From positions 124,001 to 188,000 of the forward strand of contig NZ_ALJC01000128.1 in the NCBI RefSeq assembly GCF_000282975.1: 64,000 bases of DNA. The letters are read 5' to 3'. How positions within the stretch are numbered: the first letter of the stretch is position 1; each line of letters opens with the position of its first letter. The stretch is from Pseudomonas psychrophila HA-4. GTDB lineage: Bacteria; Pseudomonadota; Gammaproteobacteria; Pseudomonadales; Pseudomonadaceae. Below the pieces are notes generated by a model that saw only the letters and a program-made list of their open reading frames with translations, did not search any database and was not told the origin of the DNA. The position numbers and the translations under genes are program-made. Positions 8,950 to 16,913 of this stretch are shown piece after piece.

Positions 8950-9099
8950 ATGAGCAAGCGCCCCAACAAGGCCAAATCCATCGTATCCCAACCCTTGTTC
9001 CGCAGCCGCCAAGAACGCCCCGCCAAAGGCAAAGGCAGCTACCGCCGCGAAGCCTTCCAGTCGAGAGACCGGGAGGCTTTTTACTTTCTGGCTGCCTGA
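8950..9099 (+). CDS. arfA: Alternative ribosome-rescue factor A
   Basis: ArfA recruits release factor 2 to ribosomes stalled on non-stop mRNA when the tmRNA system fails. This 49-residue basic protein contains the family core PLFRSRQERPAKGKGSYRR, matching the E. coli PLFRQR...KGKGSY block. The ATG at 8950 is chosen because the family starts MS-K/R close to this core; an upstream in-frame ATG at 8911 is less likely. A strong hairpin with a T-run lies inside the frame just before the stop (9050-9083), so many transcripts should lack the stop codon. Active ArfA would then be made mainly when tmRNA fails to tag it. Confidence 0.9.
   Translation: MSKRPNKAKSIVSQPLFRSRQERPAKGKGSYRREAFQSRDREAFYFLAA
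9050..9083 (+). terminator. Intrinsic terminator inside the arfA coding sequence
   Basis: A 13-position stem (9050-9062 with 9067-9079; one A-C mismatch and one G-T pair) is capped by a GAGA tetraloop of the GNRA type and followed by TTTTTA. It ends about 17 nt before the arfA stop codon. Termination here, or RNase III cleavage of the stem, yields a non-stop mRNA, the known basis of arfA regulation in E. coli. Confidence 0.8.
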
Positions 9100-9149
9100 C
9101 AGCGGGGATGATAAGGTTTGCATCTGATTTGCATTACCTGGACCTGCGC

Positions 9150-10463
9150 ATGCCCTTAAGTTATTCACGTCGTTGGCCAATGCGCCAACTGATTGCTGCT
9201 TCCAGCGTCATTTTGTTAGTCGCCTGCGCAGAAAAACCGACCGCAGCCGATGCTCAACCTCTGCCCGTCACGCCCGCTGCGCCCGTGATCACCACCAGCG
9301 CTGTCAGCACCGATATGCCAACCATTCAGCCCGCTCAGAGCTTCAGCGAGTGGCAGGCCAATTTCCGTGTTCAAGCCCTGAACGCTGGCGTCTCACCGCA
9401 AGTCTTCGACAACGCCTTTGCTGGCGTTACGCCCGATATGAGCGTGATCAAGGCGGACCGCAGCCAACCTGAGTTCAGCCGCCCGGTCTGGGAGTACCTC
9501 GACGGCGCTCTGTCGCCTTTACGCGTTCGTAACGGCCAACGCTTGCTGGAGCAAAACGCCGAGTTGCTGACCCGCATCGAGCAACGCTACGGCGTCGATC
9601 GCCAGGCTCTGGTGTCGGTCTGGGGCATGGAAAGCAACTTCGGCTCTTTCCAGGGCAACAAGTCGGTGATCCGCTCACTGGCAACCCTCGCCTACGAAGG
9701 CCGCCGCCCTGAGTTCGCTCAAAGCCAACTGATCGCTGCGCTGAAGATCATCCAAGAAGGCGATATCACCGCTGAAAAAATGCTCGGCTCCTGGGCCGGT
9801 GCCATGGGCCAGACTCAGTTCATCCCGACGACCTATGAAACCCACGCCGTGGATTTCGATGGTGACGGCCGCCGCGACATCTGGAACAGCTCGGCTGACG
9901 CCCTGGCGTCGACTGCGCACTACCTACAAAGCTCAGGCTGGAAGCAAGGTCAGCCGTGGGGGTTTGAGGTTCAATTGCCTACCGGGTTTGACTACGCATT
10001 GGCCGATGGATCGGTACGAAAAAGCGTCAGTGAGTGGCAGAAGTTGGGCGTTACACTGCCCGCCGGAGCCCAAGCCCCGACTGGCACGCAAGAATTGAGC
10101 GCAACCTTGTTACTGCCTGCCGGCTACCGTGGCCCGGCGTTTTTGGTGCTGGACAATTTCCGCGCCATTTTGCGTTACAACAACTCATCGTCGTACGCAC
10201 TGGCCGTTGGTTTGCTGTCACAGCGTTTCAACGGTGGCGGAACCATTTTGGGTGATTGGCCAAAAGATGACCTGCCATTGAGCCGATCCGAGCGAATCGA
10301 GTTGCAAACCCTGCTCACGCAGCGCAATTACGATGCGGGTAATCCTGACGGGATTATTGGCGCAAACACCCGCAAAGCGATCCGCAGTGCGCAACAGGCG
10401 TTTGGCTGGCCAGCGGATGGCTATCCTTCGCATAAATTGCTTGAGCGTTTACGTAGCCAATAA
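9150..10463 (+). CDS. MltB-family lytic transglycosylase lipoprotein with peptidoglycan-binding domain
   Basis: This enzyme should cleave peptidoglycan glycan strands, leaving 1,6-anhydro-MurNAc ends. Starting at 9150, the 437-residue product has a twin-arginine-rich n-region and a lipobox (LLVAC, Cys26), followed by a low-complexity Pro/Ala linker. The GH103/SLT domain has the catalytic glutamate in WGMESNFG, the MGQTQFIPTTY motif and the FDGDGRRDIW segment. A PG_binding_1 domain closes the protein (RNYDAGNPDGIIGANTRKAI). It resembles the P. aeruginosa protein usually called SltB3/SltH. Another ATG at 9180 is a possible start. Confidence 0.9.
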   Translation: MPLSYSRRWPMRQLIAASSVILLVACAEKPTAADAQPLPVTPAAPVITTSAVSTDMPTIQPAQSFSEWQANFRVQALNAGVSPQVFDNAFAGVTPDMSVIKADRSQPEFSRPVWEYLDGALSPLRVRNGQRLLEQNAELLTRIEQRYGVDRQALVSVWGMESNFGSFQGNKSVIRSLATLAYEGRRPEFAQSQLIAALKIIQEGDITAEKMLGSWAGAMGQTQFIPTTYETHAVDFDGDGRRDIWNSSADALASTAHYLQSSGWKQGQPWGFEVQLPTGFDYALADGSVRKSVSEWQKLGVTLPAGAQAPTGTQELSATLLLPAGYRGPAFLVLDNFRAILRYNNSSSYALAVGLLSQRFNGGGTILGDWPKDDLPLSRSERIELQTLLTQRNYDAGNPDGIIGANTRKAIRSAQQAFGWPADGYPSHKLLERLRSQ

Positions 10464-10470
10464 CCGATTA

Positions 10471-10556
10471 CCCTGTAGGAGCAGCCGGTCGACGCTCGAT
10501 TGCCTCGCGATCTTTTAAAAGATCAAAAGATCGCGAACAAGCTCGCTCCTGCAGGG
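10471..10556. repeat. REP/REPIN element, TGTAGGAGC class
   Basis: Outer arms CCCTGTAGGAGC (10471-10482) and GCTCCTGCAGGG (10545-10556) pair with one wobble. Inside, TCGCGATCTTTT (10505-10516) pairs perfectly with AAAAGATCGCGA (10525-10536). It sits between the converging transglycosylase and ldcA genes. Its left 40 nt are nearly identical to the element at 23809-23881. Confidence 0.85.
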
Positions 10557-11510
10557 TCAGGTTCGAACAGTCACCACCGCCTGCTCAAGCACTACCTGCT
10601 GCTTGTCGGCATCCAGACGCACCTGTGCGCCCATCGGCAAGGTGATGTTCGGGTCGCAATGCCCACTGCGCCAGCCAGCCAGCACTGGGATGTTCAACGG
10701 CCCTAGCTCTTGCTTGAGCAACCGCTCCAGCGCCTGCACATCAACCCCTGCAAAATCCCCCACGAGCACCCCGCGCAGTTGACCGAGCTTGCCTGCCAGT
10801 CGCAGGTGAGTCAGCAAACGGTCGACCCGATACAGAGGTTCGTTGACGTCTTCGATGAACAGGATGATCCCTTGCTCATCCAACTCAAACGCGGTGCCCA
10901 TGGCAGCGCAGATCATCGACAGATTGCCGCCCAACAAACGGCCACTGGCGCTACCAGGCGCGAGCGTGGTCAATGGATAAGCCGCAGGGTGCTCAAGCAA
11001 CACCGGTTGCTGACCACTCAGCATGCGAAATAAAGAAGATTCGGTTGGCTGCTGTTTATTAGCCAACAAGTCCGCGTTAAGCATGCCTCCGTGAAAGGTC
11101 ACAAAGCCTGCATAGCGGGTGATCGCCAAATGCAGCGCAGTAATGTCGCTATAGCCCACAAACGGCTTAGGATGGCGTCGCAATAACTCAAAATCGATGC
11201 TTTCAAGAAAGCGTGAGCAACCATAACCCCCGCGCAAACAAAAAATCGCATCAATGCTGTCGTCCGCGAACGCATCATGAAAGTCACGCAAGCGAACGGC
11301 ATCTGAACCGGCCAGGTAACCGTCTTTTTCCCAGACACCTGCAAACACCCTGAGCTGATAGCCACGGGCATGCATCCATTGAGTTGCGTGTTTCAGATCA
11401 AGTTCGGCAGGACCGGCCGGGGCGATCAGGCCGATCACCCCGCCAGCAGGCAGCGCGGGCACCGCGCTGTGAGTCTTGAAAGACACGGGCGCGGTGAGCC
11501 GGCTATTCAT
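10557..11510 (-). CDS. ldcA: Muramoyltetrapeptide (LD-) carboxypeptidase, S66 family
   Basis: LdcA removes the terminal D-Ala from L,D-linked tetrapeptides during peptidoglycan recycling in the cytoplasm. The S66 family features are present: an N-terminal GVIGLIAPAG strand, the nucleophile serine in GYSDITALH, and the GGNLSMIC and FIEDVNEPLYRVDR blocks of the C-terminal domain that supply the Glu/His partners. ATG 11510 gives 317 residues; a GTG at 11522 would overlap the lipA stop and add four residues. It lies 4 bp after lipA on the same strand, so it is probably co-transcribed with the lipoate genes. Confidence 0.9.
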   Translation of the reverse strand: MNSRLTAPVSFKTHSAVPALPAGGVIGLIAPAGPAELDLKHATQWMHARGYQLRVFAGVWEKDGYLAGSDAVRLRDFHDAFADDSIDAIFCLRGGYGCSRFLESIDFELLRRHPKPFVGYSDITALHLAITRYAGFVTFHGGMLNADLLANKQQPTESSLFRMLSGQQPVLLEHPAAYPLTTLAPGSASGRLLGGNLSMICAAMGTAFELDEQGIILFIEDVNEPLYRVDRLLTHLRLAGKLGQLRGVLVGDFAGVDVQALERLLKQELGPLNIPVLAGWRSGHCDPNITLPMGAQVRLDADKQQVVLEQAVVTVRT

Positions 11511-11514
11511 CGTT

Positions 11515-12555
11515 TCAGGCACCCACCAGCATGTTTTTAACCAGCTTGGCTTGTTCGTCAGCGTGGTACGAAGAACGCACCAGTGGCCCCGACGCTACGT
11601 TTTTGAAGCCCATTTTGTAACCTTCTTCGGCGAACCAAGCAAAGGTATCCGGGTGAACAAAACGTTGCACCGGCAAGTGGCTGCGCGACGGTTGCAGGTA
11701 CTGGCCCAAGGTCAGCATGTCGATGTCGTGCTCGCGCATGCGTTTCATCACTTCGATGACTTCGTCATCGGTCTCGCCCAAGCCCAGCATCAGGCCGGAT
11801 TTAGTCGGGATGTGCGGCATCATTTGCTTGAAGCGTTGCAGCAAAGTCAGCGACCACTGGTAGTCAGAACCCGGGCGCGCAGCCTTGTACAGGCGTGGCA
11901 CGGTTTCTAGGTTGTGGTTGAACACGTCTGGCGGCTCGGCTGCGGTAATTTCCAGGGCGATATCCATGCGGCCACGGTAATCCGGAACCAGGGTTTCGAG
12001 CAGCACGTTCGGCGACAGTCGGCGGATTTCACGGATGCAATCGGCAAAGTGCTGAGCGCCACCGTCACGCAAATCGTCACGGTCAACCGAGGTGATCACC
12101 ACGTACTTCAAACGCAGGTCAGCAATGGCAATTGCCAGGCTTTCCGGCTCGTTGACGTCCAGTGGCTTCGGACGGCCGTGGCCCACGTCGCAGAACGGGC
12201 AGCGACGGGTGCAGATGTCGCCCATGATCATGAACGTCGCCGTGCCACCCGAGAAGCACTCGCCCAAGTTCGGGCAGGACGCTTCTTCGCACACGCTGTG
12301 CAACTTGTGCTTACGCAGCAAGGCCTTGATGCGGTCGACTTCCGGCGACACCGGGATGCGAACGCGGATCCAGTCCGGCTTCTTTGGCAACTCGGTGGTC
12401 GGGATGATCTTTACCGGGATACGCGCAACCTTTTCGGCACCGCGCAATTTAACGCCGGTCTCAACCTTGGAACGGGCCTCTTGCGCACGGGCCACACGTT
12501 CGGAGATATCCAGCGTCGGGATCAGGGTTTGAACAGCGTCTTGCGCAGTAGTCAT
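11515..12555 (-). CDS. lipA: Lipoyl synthase
   Basis: LipA is a radical-SAM enzyme that inserts two sulfurs into octanoyl-lipoyl domains. The 346-residue product carries both iron-sulfur cluster motifs: the auxiliary cluster cysteines in CEEASCPNLGEC and the radical-SAM CxxxCxxC as CTRRCPFC. The VTSVDRDDL and LMLGLGETDDEV blocks and the closing RSSYHADE motif, with its conserved Arg-Ser-Ser-Tyr, are all present. It follows lipB on the same strand with a 1-bp gap, giving the order ybeD-lipB-lipA. The N-terminal extension of about 60 residues is usual in Pseudomonas. Confidence 0.98.
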   Translation of the reverse strand: MTTAQDAVQTLIPTLDISERVARAQEARSKVETGVKLRGAEKVARIPVKIIPTTELPKKPDWIRVRIPVSPEVDRIKALLRKHKLHSVCEEASCPNLGECFSGGTATFMIMGDICTRRCPFCDVGHGRPKPLDVNEPESLAIAIADLRLKYVVITSVDRDDLRDGGAQHFADCIREIRRLSPNVLLETLVPDYRGRMDIALEITAAEPPDVFNHNLETVPRLYKAARPGSDYQWSLTLLQRFKQMMPHIPTKSGLMLGLGETDDEVIEVMKRMREHDIDMLTLGQYLQPSRSHLPVQRFVHPDTFAWFAEEGYKMGFKNVASGPLVRSSYHADEQAKLVKNMLVGA

Positions 12556-12556
12556 A

Positions 12557-13210
12557 TCAATCGATTCCGCCCGTTAGGGTCGTCTGCTCAGCATAGTCGA
12601 GGTGTTTGACGAGCTGCGCGCGCAGCCGGGCACTCACCTCGGCAAATTCAATCGGCCCTGCACGGTCACACAACTGGGTCATCGCCAGCCCCGCATAACC
12701 ACAGGGGTTAATCCGTCGAAACGGTTCCAGGTCCATGTCCACATTCAGGGCCAGACCGTGAAAAGAGCAGCCATTGCGAATACGCAGACCCAATGAGGCG
12801 ATTTTCGCGCCGTCAACGTAAACGCCCGGGGCATCAGCTTTGGCCGCTGCGGTCACACCGTAAGTGTCCAGCAGGTCGATCAAGCAATGCTCCATGCGGC
12901 TCACCAGTTCTCGTACGCCAAAACCCAGACGGCGCACGTCAAGCAACAGGTAAGCGACCAACTGGCCGGGCCCGTGATAGGTCACTTGCCCGCCGCGGTC
13001 CGACTTAACCACCGGAATATCACCCGGCAATAACAGATGTTCGGCCTTGCCTGCCTGGCCTTGGGTAAACACGGGCGGATGCTGCACCAGCCAAACTTCG
13101 TCTTGCGTGTCCGGCTTATGCTTGCGCTCATCAGTGAAACGCTGCATCGCCAGCCACGTACGCTCGTAGTCGAGCTGACCCAGCTCGCGGACACCCAAGA
13201 CCTGCGACAT
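12557..13210 (-). CDS. lipB: Octanoyl-[ACP]:protein N-octanoyltransferase
   Basis: LipB moves the octanoyl chain from acyl carrier protein to lipoyl domains, providing the LipA substrate. The 217-residue product has the signature RGGQVTYHGPGQL, the KIASLGLRI segment with the catalytic lysine, and the NPCGYAG loop with the catalytic cysteine. The start is the ATG at 13210, which shares its A with the ybeD stop (TGATG), a clear coupling arrangement; a GTG one codon upstream is less likely. lipA follows after 1 bp. Confidence 0.97.
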   Translation of the reverse strand: MSQVLGVRELGQLDYERTWLAMQRFTDERKHKPDTQDEVWLVQHPPVFTQGQAGKAEHLLLPGDIPVVKSDRGGQVTYHGPGQLVAYLLLDVRRLGFGVRELVSRMEHCLIDLLDTYGVTAAAKADAPGVYVDGAKIASLGLRIRNGCSFHGLALNVDMDLEPFRRINPCGYAGLAMTQLCDRAGPIEFAEVSARLRAQLVKHLDYAEQTTLTGGID

Positions 13211-13485
13211 CACAGCACCATGTGTACGAAGCCGGTGGCCCGCAATTCGCTGTTGATGTTGTACAGCTGGTCTTGATCGGTCGCAACAATGTGCAACTGG
13301 ATCGTGGTGTATTTGCCGTTGGTGCTTTGGCGCTCATCAATGCGCTGATCATTGATCTTCGCGTGCTTGAGCACGATCTCAATGATCTTGTCTTTGTTGC
13401 CCACACCCGTGTCGCTGATCACCTTAACCGGATAATCAGTTTGAGGAAATTCGATCTTTGGCGCCTTTACTTCGGTGTCGGTCAT
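13210..13485 (-). CDS. ybeD: YbeD family protein (DUF493)
   Basis: YbeD is a small ferredoxin-fold, ACT-like protein often found next to lipB; its function is thought to be regulatory but is not established. The 91-residue product contains the family blocks FPQTDYPVKVIS and the TTIQLHIVATDQDQLYNINSELRA strand-helix region. It is the first gene of the ybeD-lipB-lipA-(ldcA) run and overlaps lipB by one base. A bidirectional hairpin at 13519-13549 separates it from dacA upstream. Confidence 0.92.
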   Translation of the reverse strand: MTDTEVKAPKIEFPQTDYPVKVISDTGVGNKDKIIEIVLKHAKINDQRIDERQSTNGKYTTIQLHIVATDQDQLYNINSELRATGFVHMVL

Positions 13486-13518
13486 GGCGTATCGGCCTCG
13501 TAAGCCCAGGACTACAGA

Positions 13519-13549
13519 ATGACCCCGTGCACGGTAAGCACGGGGTCAT
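13519..13549. terminator. 12-bp terminator hairpin after dacA
   Basis: ATGACCCCGTGC (13519-13530) and GCACGGGGTCAT (13538-13549) form a perfect stem around a 7-nt loop. It lies just past the dacA stop on the minus strand and just upstream of ybeD, so it probably ends the dacA transcript before the ybeD-lip operon. Confidence 0.75.
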
Positions 13550-13563
13550 GCAGGGAAGTGCTA

Positions 13564-14721
13564 TCAGTTGAACATCCCATAGAAGAATAGACGGATGCTA
13601 TCCCACACGCGGCGGAAAATACCACCTTCCTCAACCGGCTCAAGGGCGATCAGGTCGGCGCTGTGCACAACCTTGTCGTCCAGCTTGACCTCAACCTTAC
13701 CGATCACATCACCTTTGGCGATAGGCGCCATCAGTTGTGGGTTCATGGTCATGCTGGCGGCCAGCTTTTTCAATTGGCCTTTAGGCAACGTCATGGTCAG
13801 GTCATCGGCCAAACCGGCTTTAACCTGATGAGTGGTGCCTTTCCAGACCGGAGCCTGAGCCAGCTCAGTGCCTTTCTGGTAGAAGGTTTGGGTTTCGAAG
13901 AAGCGGAAGCCGTAGGTCAACAGCTTCTGAGTTTCAGCCGCACGGGCCGCTTCGCTGTTAGTACCGAAGACCACGGCGATTAGGCGCATGCCATCACGTA
14001 CAGCCGAAGACACCATGCAGTAGCCGGCTTCGTCGGTGTGACCGGTTTTCAGACCATCGACGGTCTTGTCACGCCACAGCAACAAGTTGCGGTTAGGCTG
14101 TTTGATACCGTTCCAGAAGAACTCTTTCTGCGAGTAGATCGCGTAGTGAGTCGGGTCTTCGTGGATGATTGCACGAGCCAACAACGACATGTCGTGAGCC
14201 GACGAGTAGTGCTCTGGGTTCGGCAGCCCGGTCGGGTTCATGAAGTGGCTGTTGGTCATGCCCAGGTCGCCAGCGGTTTTGTTCATCATGTCCGCGAATG
14301 CGTCTTCGCTGCCGGCGATGTGCTCAGAGAGCGCTACGCTGGCGTCGTTACCCGACTGAATGATGATCCCGTGCAGCAGGTCGCTGACCGAAACTTGGGT
14401 GCCGACCTTGATGAACATGCGCGAACCACCTGTGCGCCAAGCGTTCTCGCTGACAGTCACCGGGTCGTTCTCGCCAATCTGGCCGCGACGGATTTCGAGG
14501 GTCGCGATGTAAGCGGTCATCAGCTTGGTCAGGCTGGCTGGCGGCAGACGCTGGTCGCCATTGTTTTCAACCAGCACGTTACCGCTATTGGCATCCATCA
14601 GAACGTAGGCTTTGGCGGCCAGTTGTGGCGGCGACGGCATCATCTCGACTGCCCAGGCAGCCGGGGTGATGATCAGCGGGACAAGCAGGCACAGGCGTTT
14701 GGCAAAGGTGGTGATGTTCAT
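13564..14721 (-). CDS. dacA: D-Ala-D-Ala carboxypeptidase (PBP5/6 type)
   Basis: DacA trims the terminal D-Ala from peptidoglycan pentapeptides in the periplasm. Starting at ATG 14721, preceded by GAGAGACGG, the product has 385 residues with a cleavable signal ending near PAAWA. The penicillin-binding motifs are SLTK (63-66), SGN (123-125) and KTG (225-227). The PBP5 C-terminal beta domain (KGDVIGKVEVKLDDK) follows, and the last 18 residues (RRVWDSIRLFFYGMF) form the amphipathic membrane anchor. It is in the same direction as rlpA, sltB1, rodA and mrdA. Confidence 0.96.
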   Translation of the reverse strand: MNITTFAKRLCLLVPLIITPAAWAVEMMPSPPQLAAKAYVLMDANSGNVLVENNGDQRLPPASLTKLMTAYIATLEIRRGQIGENDPVTVSENAWRTGGSRMFIKVGTQVSVSDLLHGIIIQSGNDASVALSEHIAGSEDAFADMMNKTAGDLGMTNSHFMNPTGLPNPEHYSSAHDMSLLARAIIHEDPTHYAIYSQKEFFWNGIKQPNRNLLLWRDKTVDGLKTGHTDEAGYCMVSSAVRDGMRLIAVVFGTNSEAARAAETQKLLTYGFRFFETQTFYQKGTELAQAPVWKGTTHQVKAGLADDLTMTLPKGQLKKLAASMTMNPQLMAPIAKGDVIGKVEVKLDDKVVHSADLIALEPVEEGGIFRRVWDSIRLFFYGMFN

Positions 14722-14896
14722 CCGTCTCTCGAATTTGTTAATCAAAACTTACCCTTGCGGGCAAAACTTTTGTGGCAGCCGTTTAACGGGCTGTCGCGTA
14801 TTCAGTTGCAAGCCAGCCTCTGGGTAGGCTTTTATTGTTGATCCTTGCAACTGCGTGTGGGCCTCCAGGGTTCAAGGCCCAACGCTTTAATCAGTG

Positions 14897-15886
14897 TTAC
14901 TGATCCGTCACAACGCTCGGTTGGCCCAAATTGGCCAATCGCACGCTGTTTTGCATTTGCTGCACTTCACCGGCCGACGCAATCGGCCCTAGGCGAACGC
15001 GGTGCAAGGTTTGCTGATTGCGTACTACCGAGCTAATAAAGACGGGTGCGCTGACCATGCCACTGAGTTTGGATCGAAGCAACTCGGCAGCGTCCGGATT
15101 TGCAAATGCGCCGACTTGCAAGTAAGTACCCTGGCCCTTTTGCGCAACCATGGGCGGGATCACATCCGAAGCGTGTTGCTGGGGCGGCGGTGTCCACTGC
15201 TCCACCTTGCCGGTCGAAACCGTCAAACCAGGTGCCGCCTGAGCGACTTTAGGCTCGTTGAGCATCAACGGCGCCGGGCGACCACGCTGGGCCCACCAGG
15301 CTTGCGGGTCAATCCCTTCAACCTTGACCCGCGCGGTGCCGGTTTCGGCATAGCCGAGTTTTTTGGCCGCTGCGTACGACAAGTCGATGATGCGGTCCGA
15401 ATAGAACGGGCCACGGTCATTAACCCGCAAAAGCACAGTCTTGCCGTTGTCTAGGTTGGTCACTTTGACGTAGCTGGGCAAGGGCAGTGTTTTATGCGCG
15501 GCGCTCATACCGTACAGGTCATACACCTCGCCATTGGCGGTGTTCTGGCCGTGGAACTTGGTGCCGTACCAAGACGCAGTGCCCGAGGCCACATAAGTTT
15601 TGGACTCTTGCATCGGAAAGTAGGTTTTGCCCAACACCGTGTAAGGGTTGGCCTTGTAGGGTCCGGTATGCAGGGTCGGCGTGGCATCCGGGATGCGCGA
15701 GACATCCACATCCCACCACGGCGCGCCGTCTTTGTGAGCACGGTTGATGTCGAGCCCCGGCTTAGAGCTGATGGCAGTCGAGGTTTGCGGGCTGCTCGAA
15801 CGACTGTTCGAACAGCTCACCACCAGCAGCGCCATCGCGGCGCAGGCAGCGAGTTTCAACGGTGTGCGGATAGCAGGAAACGCCAT
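14897..15886 (-). CDS. rlpA: Septal ring lytic transglycosylase/lipoprotein RlpA
   Basis: RlpA binds denuded glycan strands at the septum and in pseudomonads cleaves them. The 329-residue protein has a lipobox (LVVSC, Cys25), a double-psi beta-barrel domain (GTASWYGTKFHGQNTANGE ... VNDRGPF, residues about 100-190) and a C-terminal SPOR domain (TYLQVGAFANPDAAELL onwards, about 255-329). The glutamate and aspartate needed for cleavage in the barrel are retained (GE and NDRG). It shares one base with the start of its neighbour, sltB1, indicating co-expression. Confidence 0.94.
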   Translation of the reverse strand: MAFPAIRTPLKLAACAAMALLVVSCSNSRSSSPQTSTAISSKPGLDINRAHKDGAPWWDVDVSRIPDATPTLHTGPYKANPYTVLGKTYFPMQESKTYVASGTASWYGTKFHGQNTANGEVYDLYGMSAAHKTLPLPSYVKVTNLDNGKTVLLRVNDRGPFYSDRIIDLSYAAAKKLGYAETGTARVKVEGIDPQAWWAQRGRPAPLMLNEPKVAQAAPGLTVSTGKVEQWTPPPQQHASDVIPPMVAQKGQGTYLQVGAFANPDAAELLRSKLSGMVSAPVFISSVVRNQQTLHRVRLGPIASAGEVQQMQNSVRLANLGQPSVVTDQ

Positions 15887-16896
15887 TACTTGTTGCCCCG
15901 AGCTTGAACCAGCAGGTCGGACAGTTGATGCACTGCCATGGCGTACATCACGCTACGGTTATAGCGTGTGATCGCATAAAAATTCTTCAGGCCCATCCAG
16001 TATTCAGGACCATTTTCGCCTTCCAGACGGAACGCCGTTACGGGCATGTCGTCGCGCAGCGCATCATGACTCGACCAGCCTAGCGCTCGCAACTCCCCGA
16101 CCGTCTTGACCGGTTCAATGCCTTGGGTCAAACCTTCATCGACCCGATCGCCCTGCACATCGGCACGCGCCACCACCGGCTCGCCCGCGACCCAACCATG
16201 GCGCTTGAAGTAACTGGCAACGCTGCCAATGGCATCGTCCGGGTTGCTCCAGATATTAATGTGGCCATCGTTGTCAAAGTCCACCGCATAGGCGCGAAAG
16301 CTGCTCGGCATAAACTGCGGCAACCCCATCGCCCCGGCGTAAGAGCCTTTAAGGCTCAACGGGTCGACTTGTTCTTCGCGGGCCAGCAACAGGAATTCGC
16401 GCAATTCCTTACGGAAAAACTCGGCGCGTGGCGGGTAATCAAAGCCCAGGGTCGACAGCGCATCAATGACCCGGTAATTGCCGGTGTTGCGACCGTAGAA
16501 GGTTTCGACGCCGATGATCGACACAATCACCTGCGCCGGGACGCCATACTCCTGCTCGGCACGGGCCAATACGGCTTCGTGCTCACGCCAGAAGTCGACA
16601 CCGCGCGCGACCCGCGCGTCGGTCAGAAACATCGGGCGGTATTCTTTCCACTGTTTGACGCGCTCGGCCGGGCGAGAAATAGCGTCGAGAATGGCCTGCT
16701 TGCGCTCAGCCTCACGAAAAACACCCATCAGCTGTTCACCGGCGAACCCGTAGTCACGGGTCATCTGCGCAACGAATTCAGCCACTTGGGGCGAACCTTC
16801 ATAGTCGCCGGCCACCGCGTTATGCGCGGCACCGAACAGACCCAGCAGGCCTACCCATGACGCGTATCGAGCGGCCCAGCCACGCATTGCTTGCAT
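15886..16896 (-). CDS. mltB: Soluble MltB-type lytic transglycosylase (SltB1-like)
   Basis: The 336-residue product starts with a signal peptide ending near GAAHNAVAG and lacks a lipobox, so it should be periplasmic. The GH103 fold is complete: catalytic glutamate in IIGVETFYGRNTG, then the GAMGLPQFMPSSFRAYAVDFDNDG block and the GLKNFYAITRYNRSVMYAMAV end. It corresponds to what is called SltB1 in P. aeruginosa. The gene lies between rodA and rlpA. A GTG at 16932 inside rodA and an ATG at 16887 are alternative starts; 16896 has a GGTG ribosome site. Confidence 0.93.
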   Translation of the reverse strand: MQAMRGWAARYASWVGLLGLFGAAHNAVAGDYEGSPQVAEFVAQMTRDYGFAGEQLMGVFREAERKQAILDAISRPAERVKQWKEYRPMFLTDARVARGVDFWREHEAVLARAEQEYGVPAQVIVSIIGVETFYGRNTGNYRVIDALSTLGFDYPPRAEFFRKELREFLLLAREEQVDPLSLKGSYAGAMGLPQFMPSSFRAYAVDFDNDGHINIWSNPDDAIGSVASYFKRHGWVAGEPVVARADVQGDRVDEGLTQGIEPVKTVGELRALGWSSHDALRDDMPVTAFRLEGENGPEYWMGLKNFYAITRYNRSVMYAMAVHQLSDLLVQARGNK

Positions 16897-16913
16897 TGAA
16901 TTGTTCACCTTAA

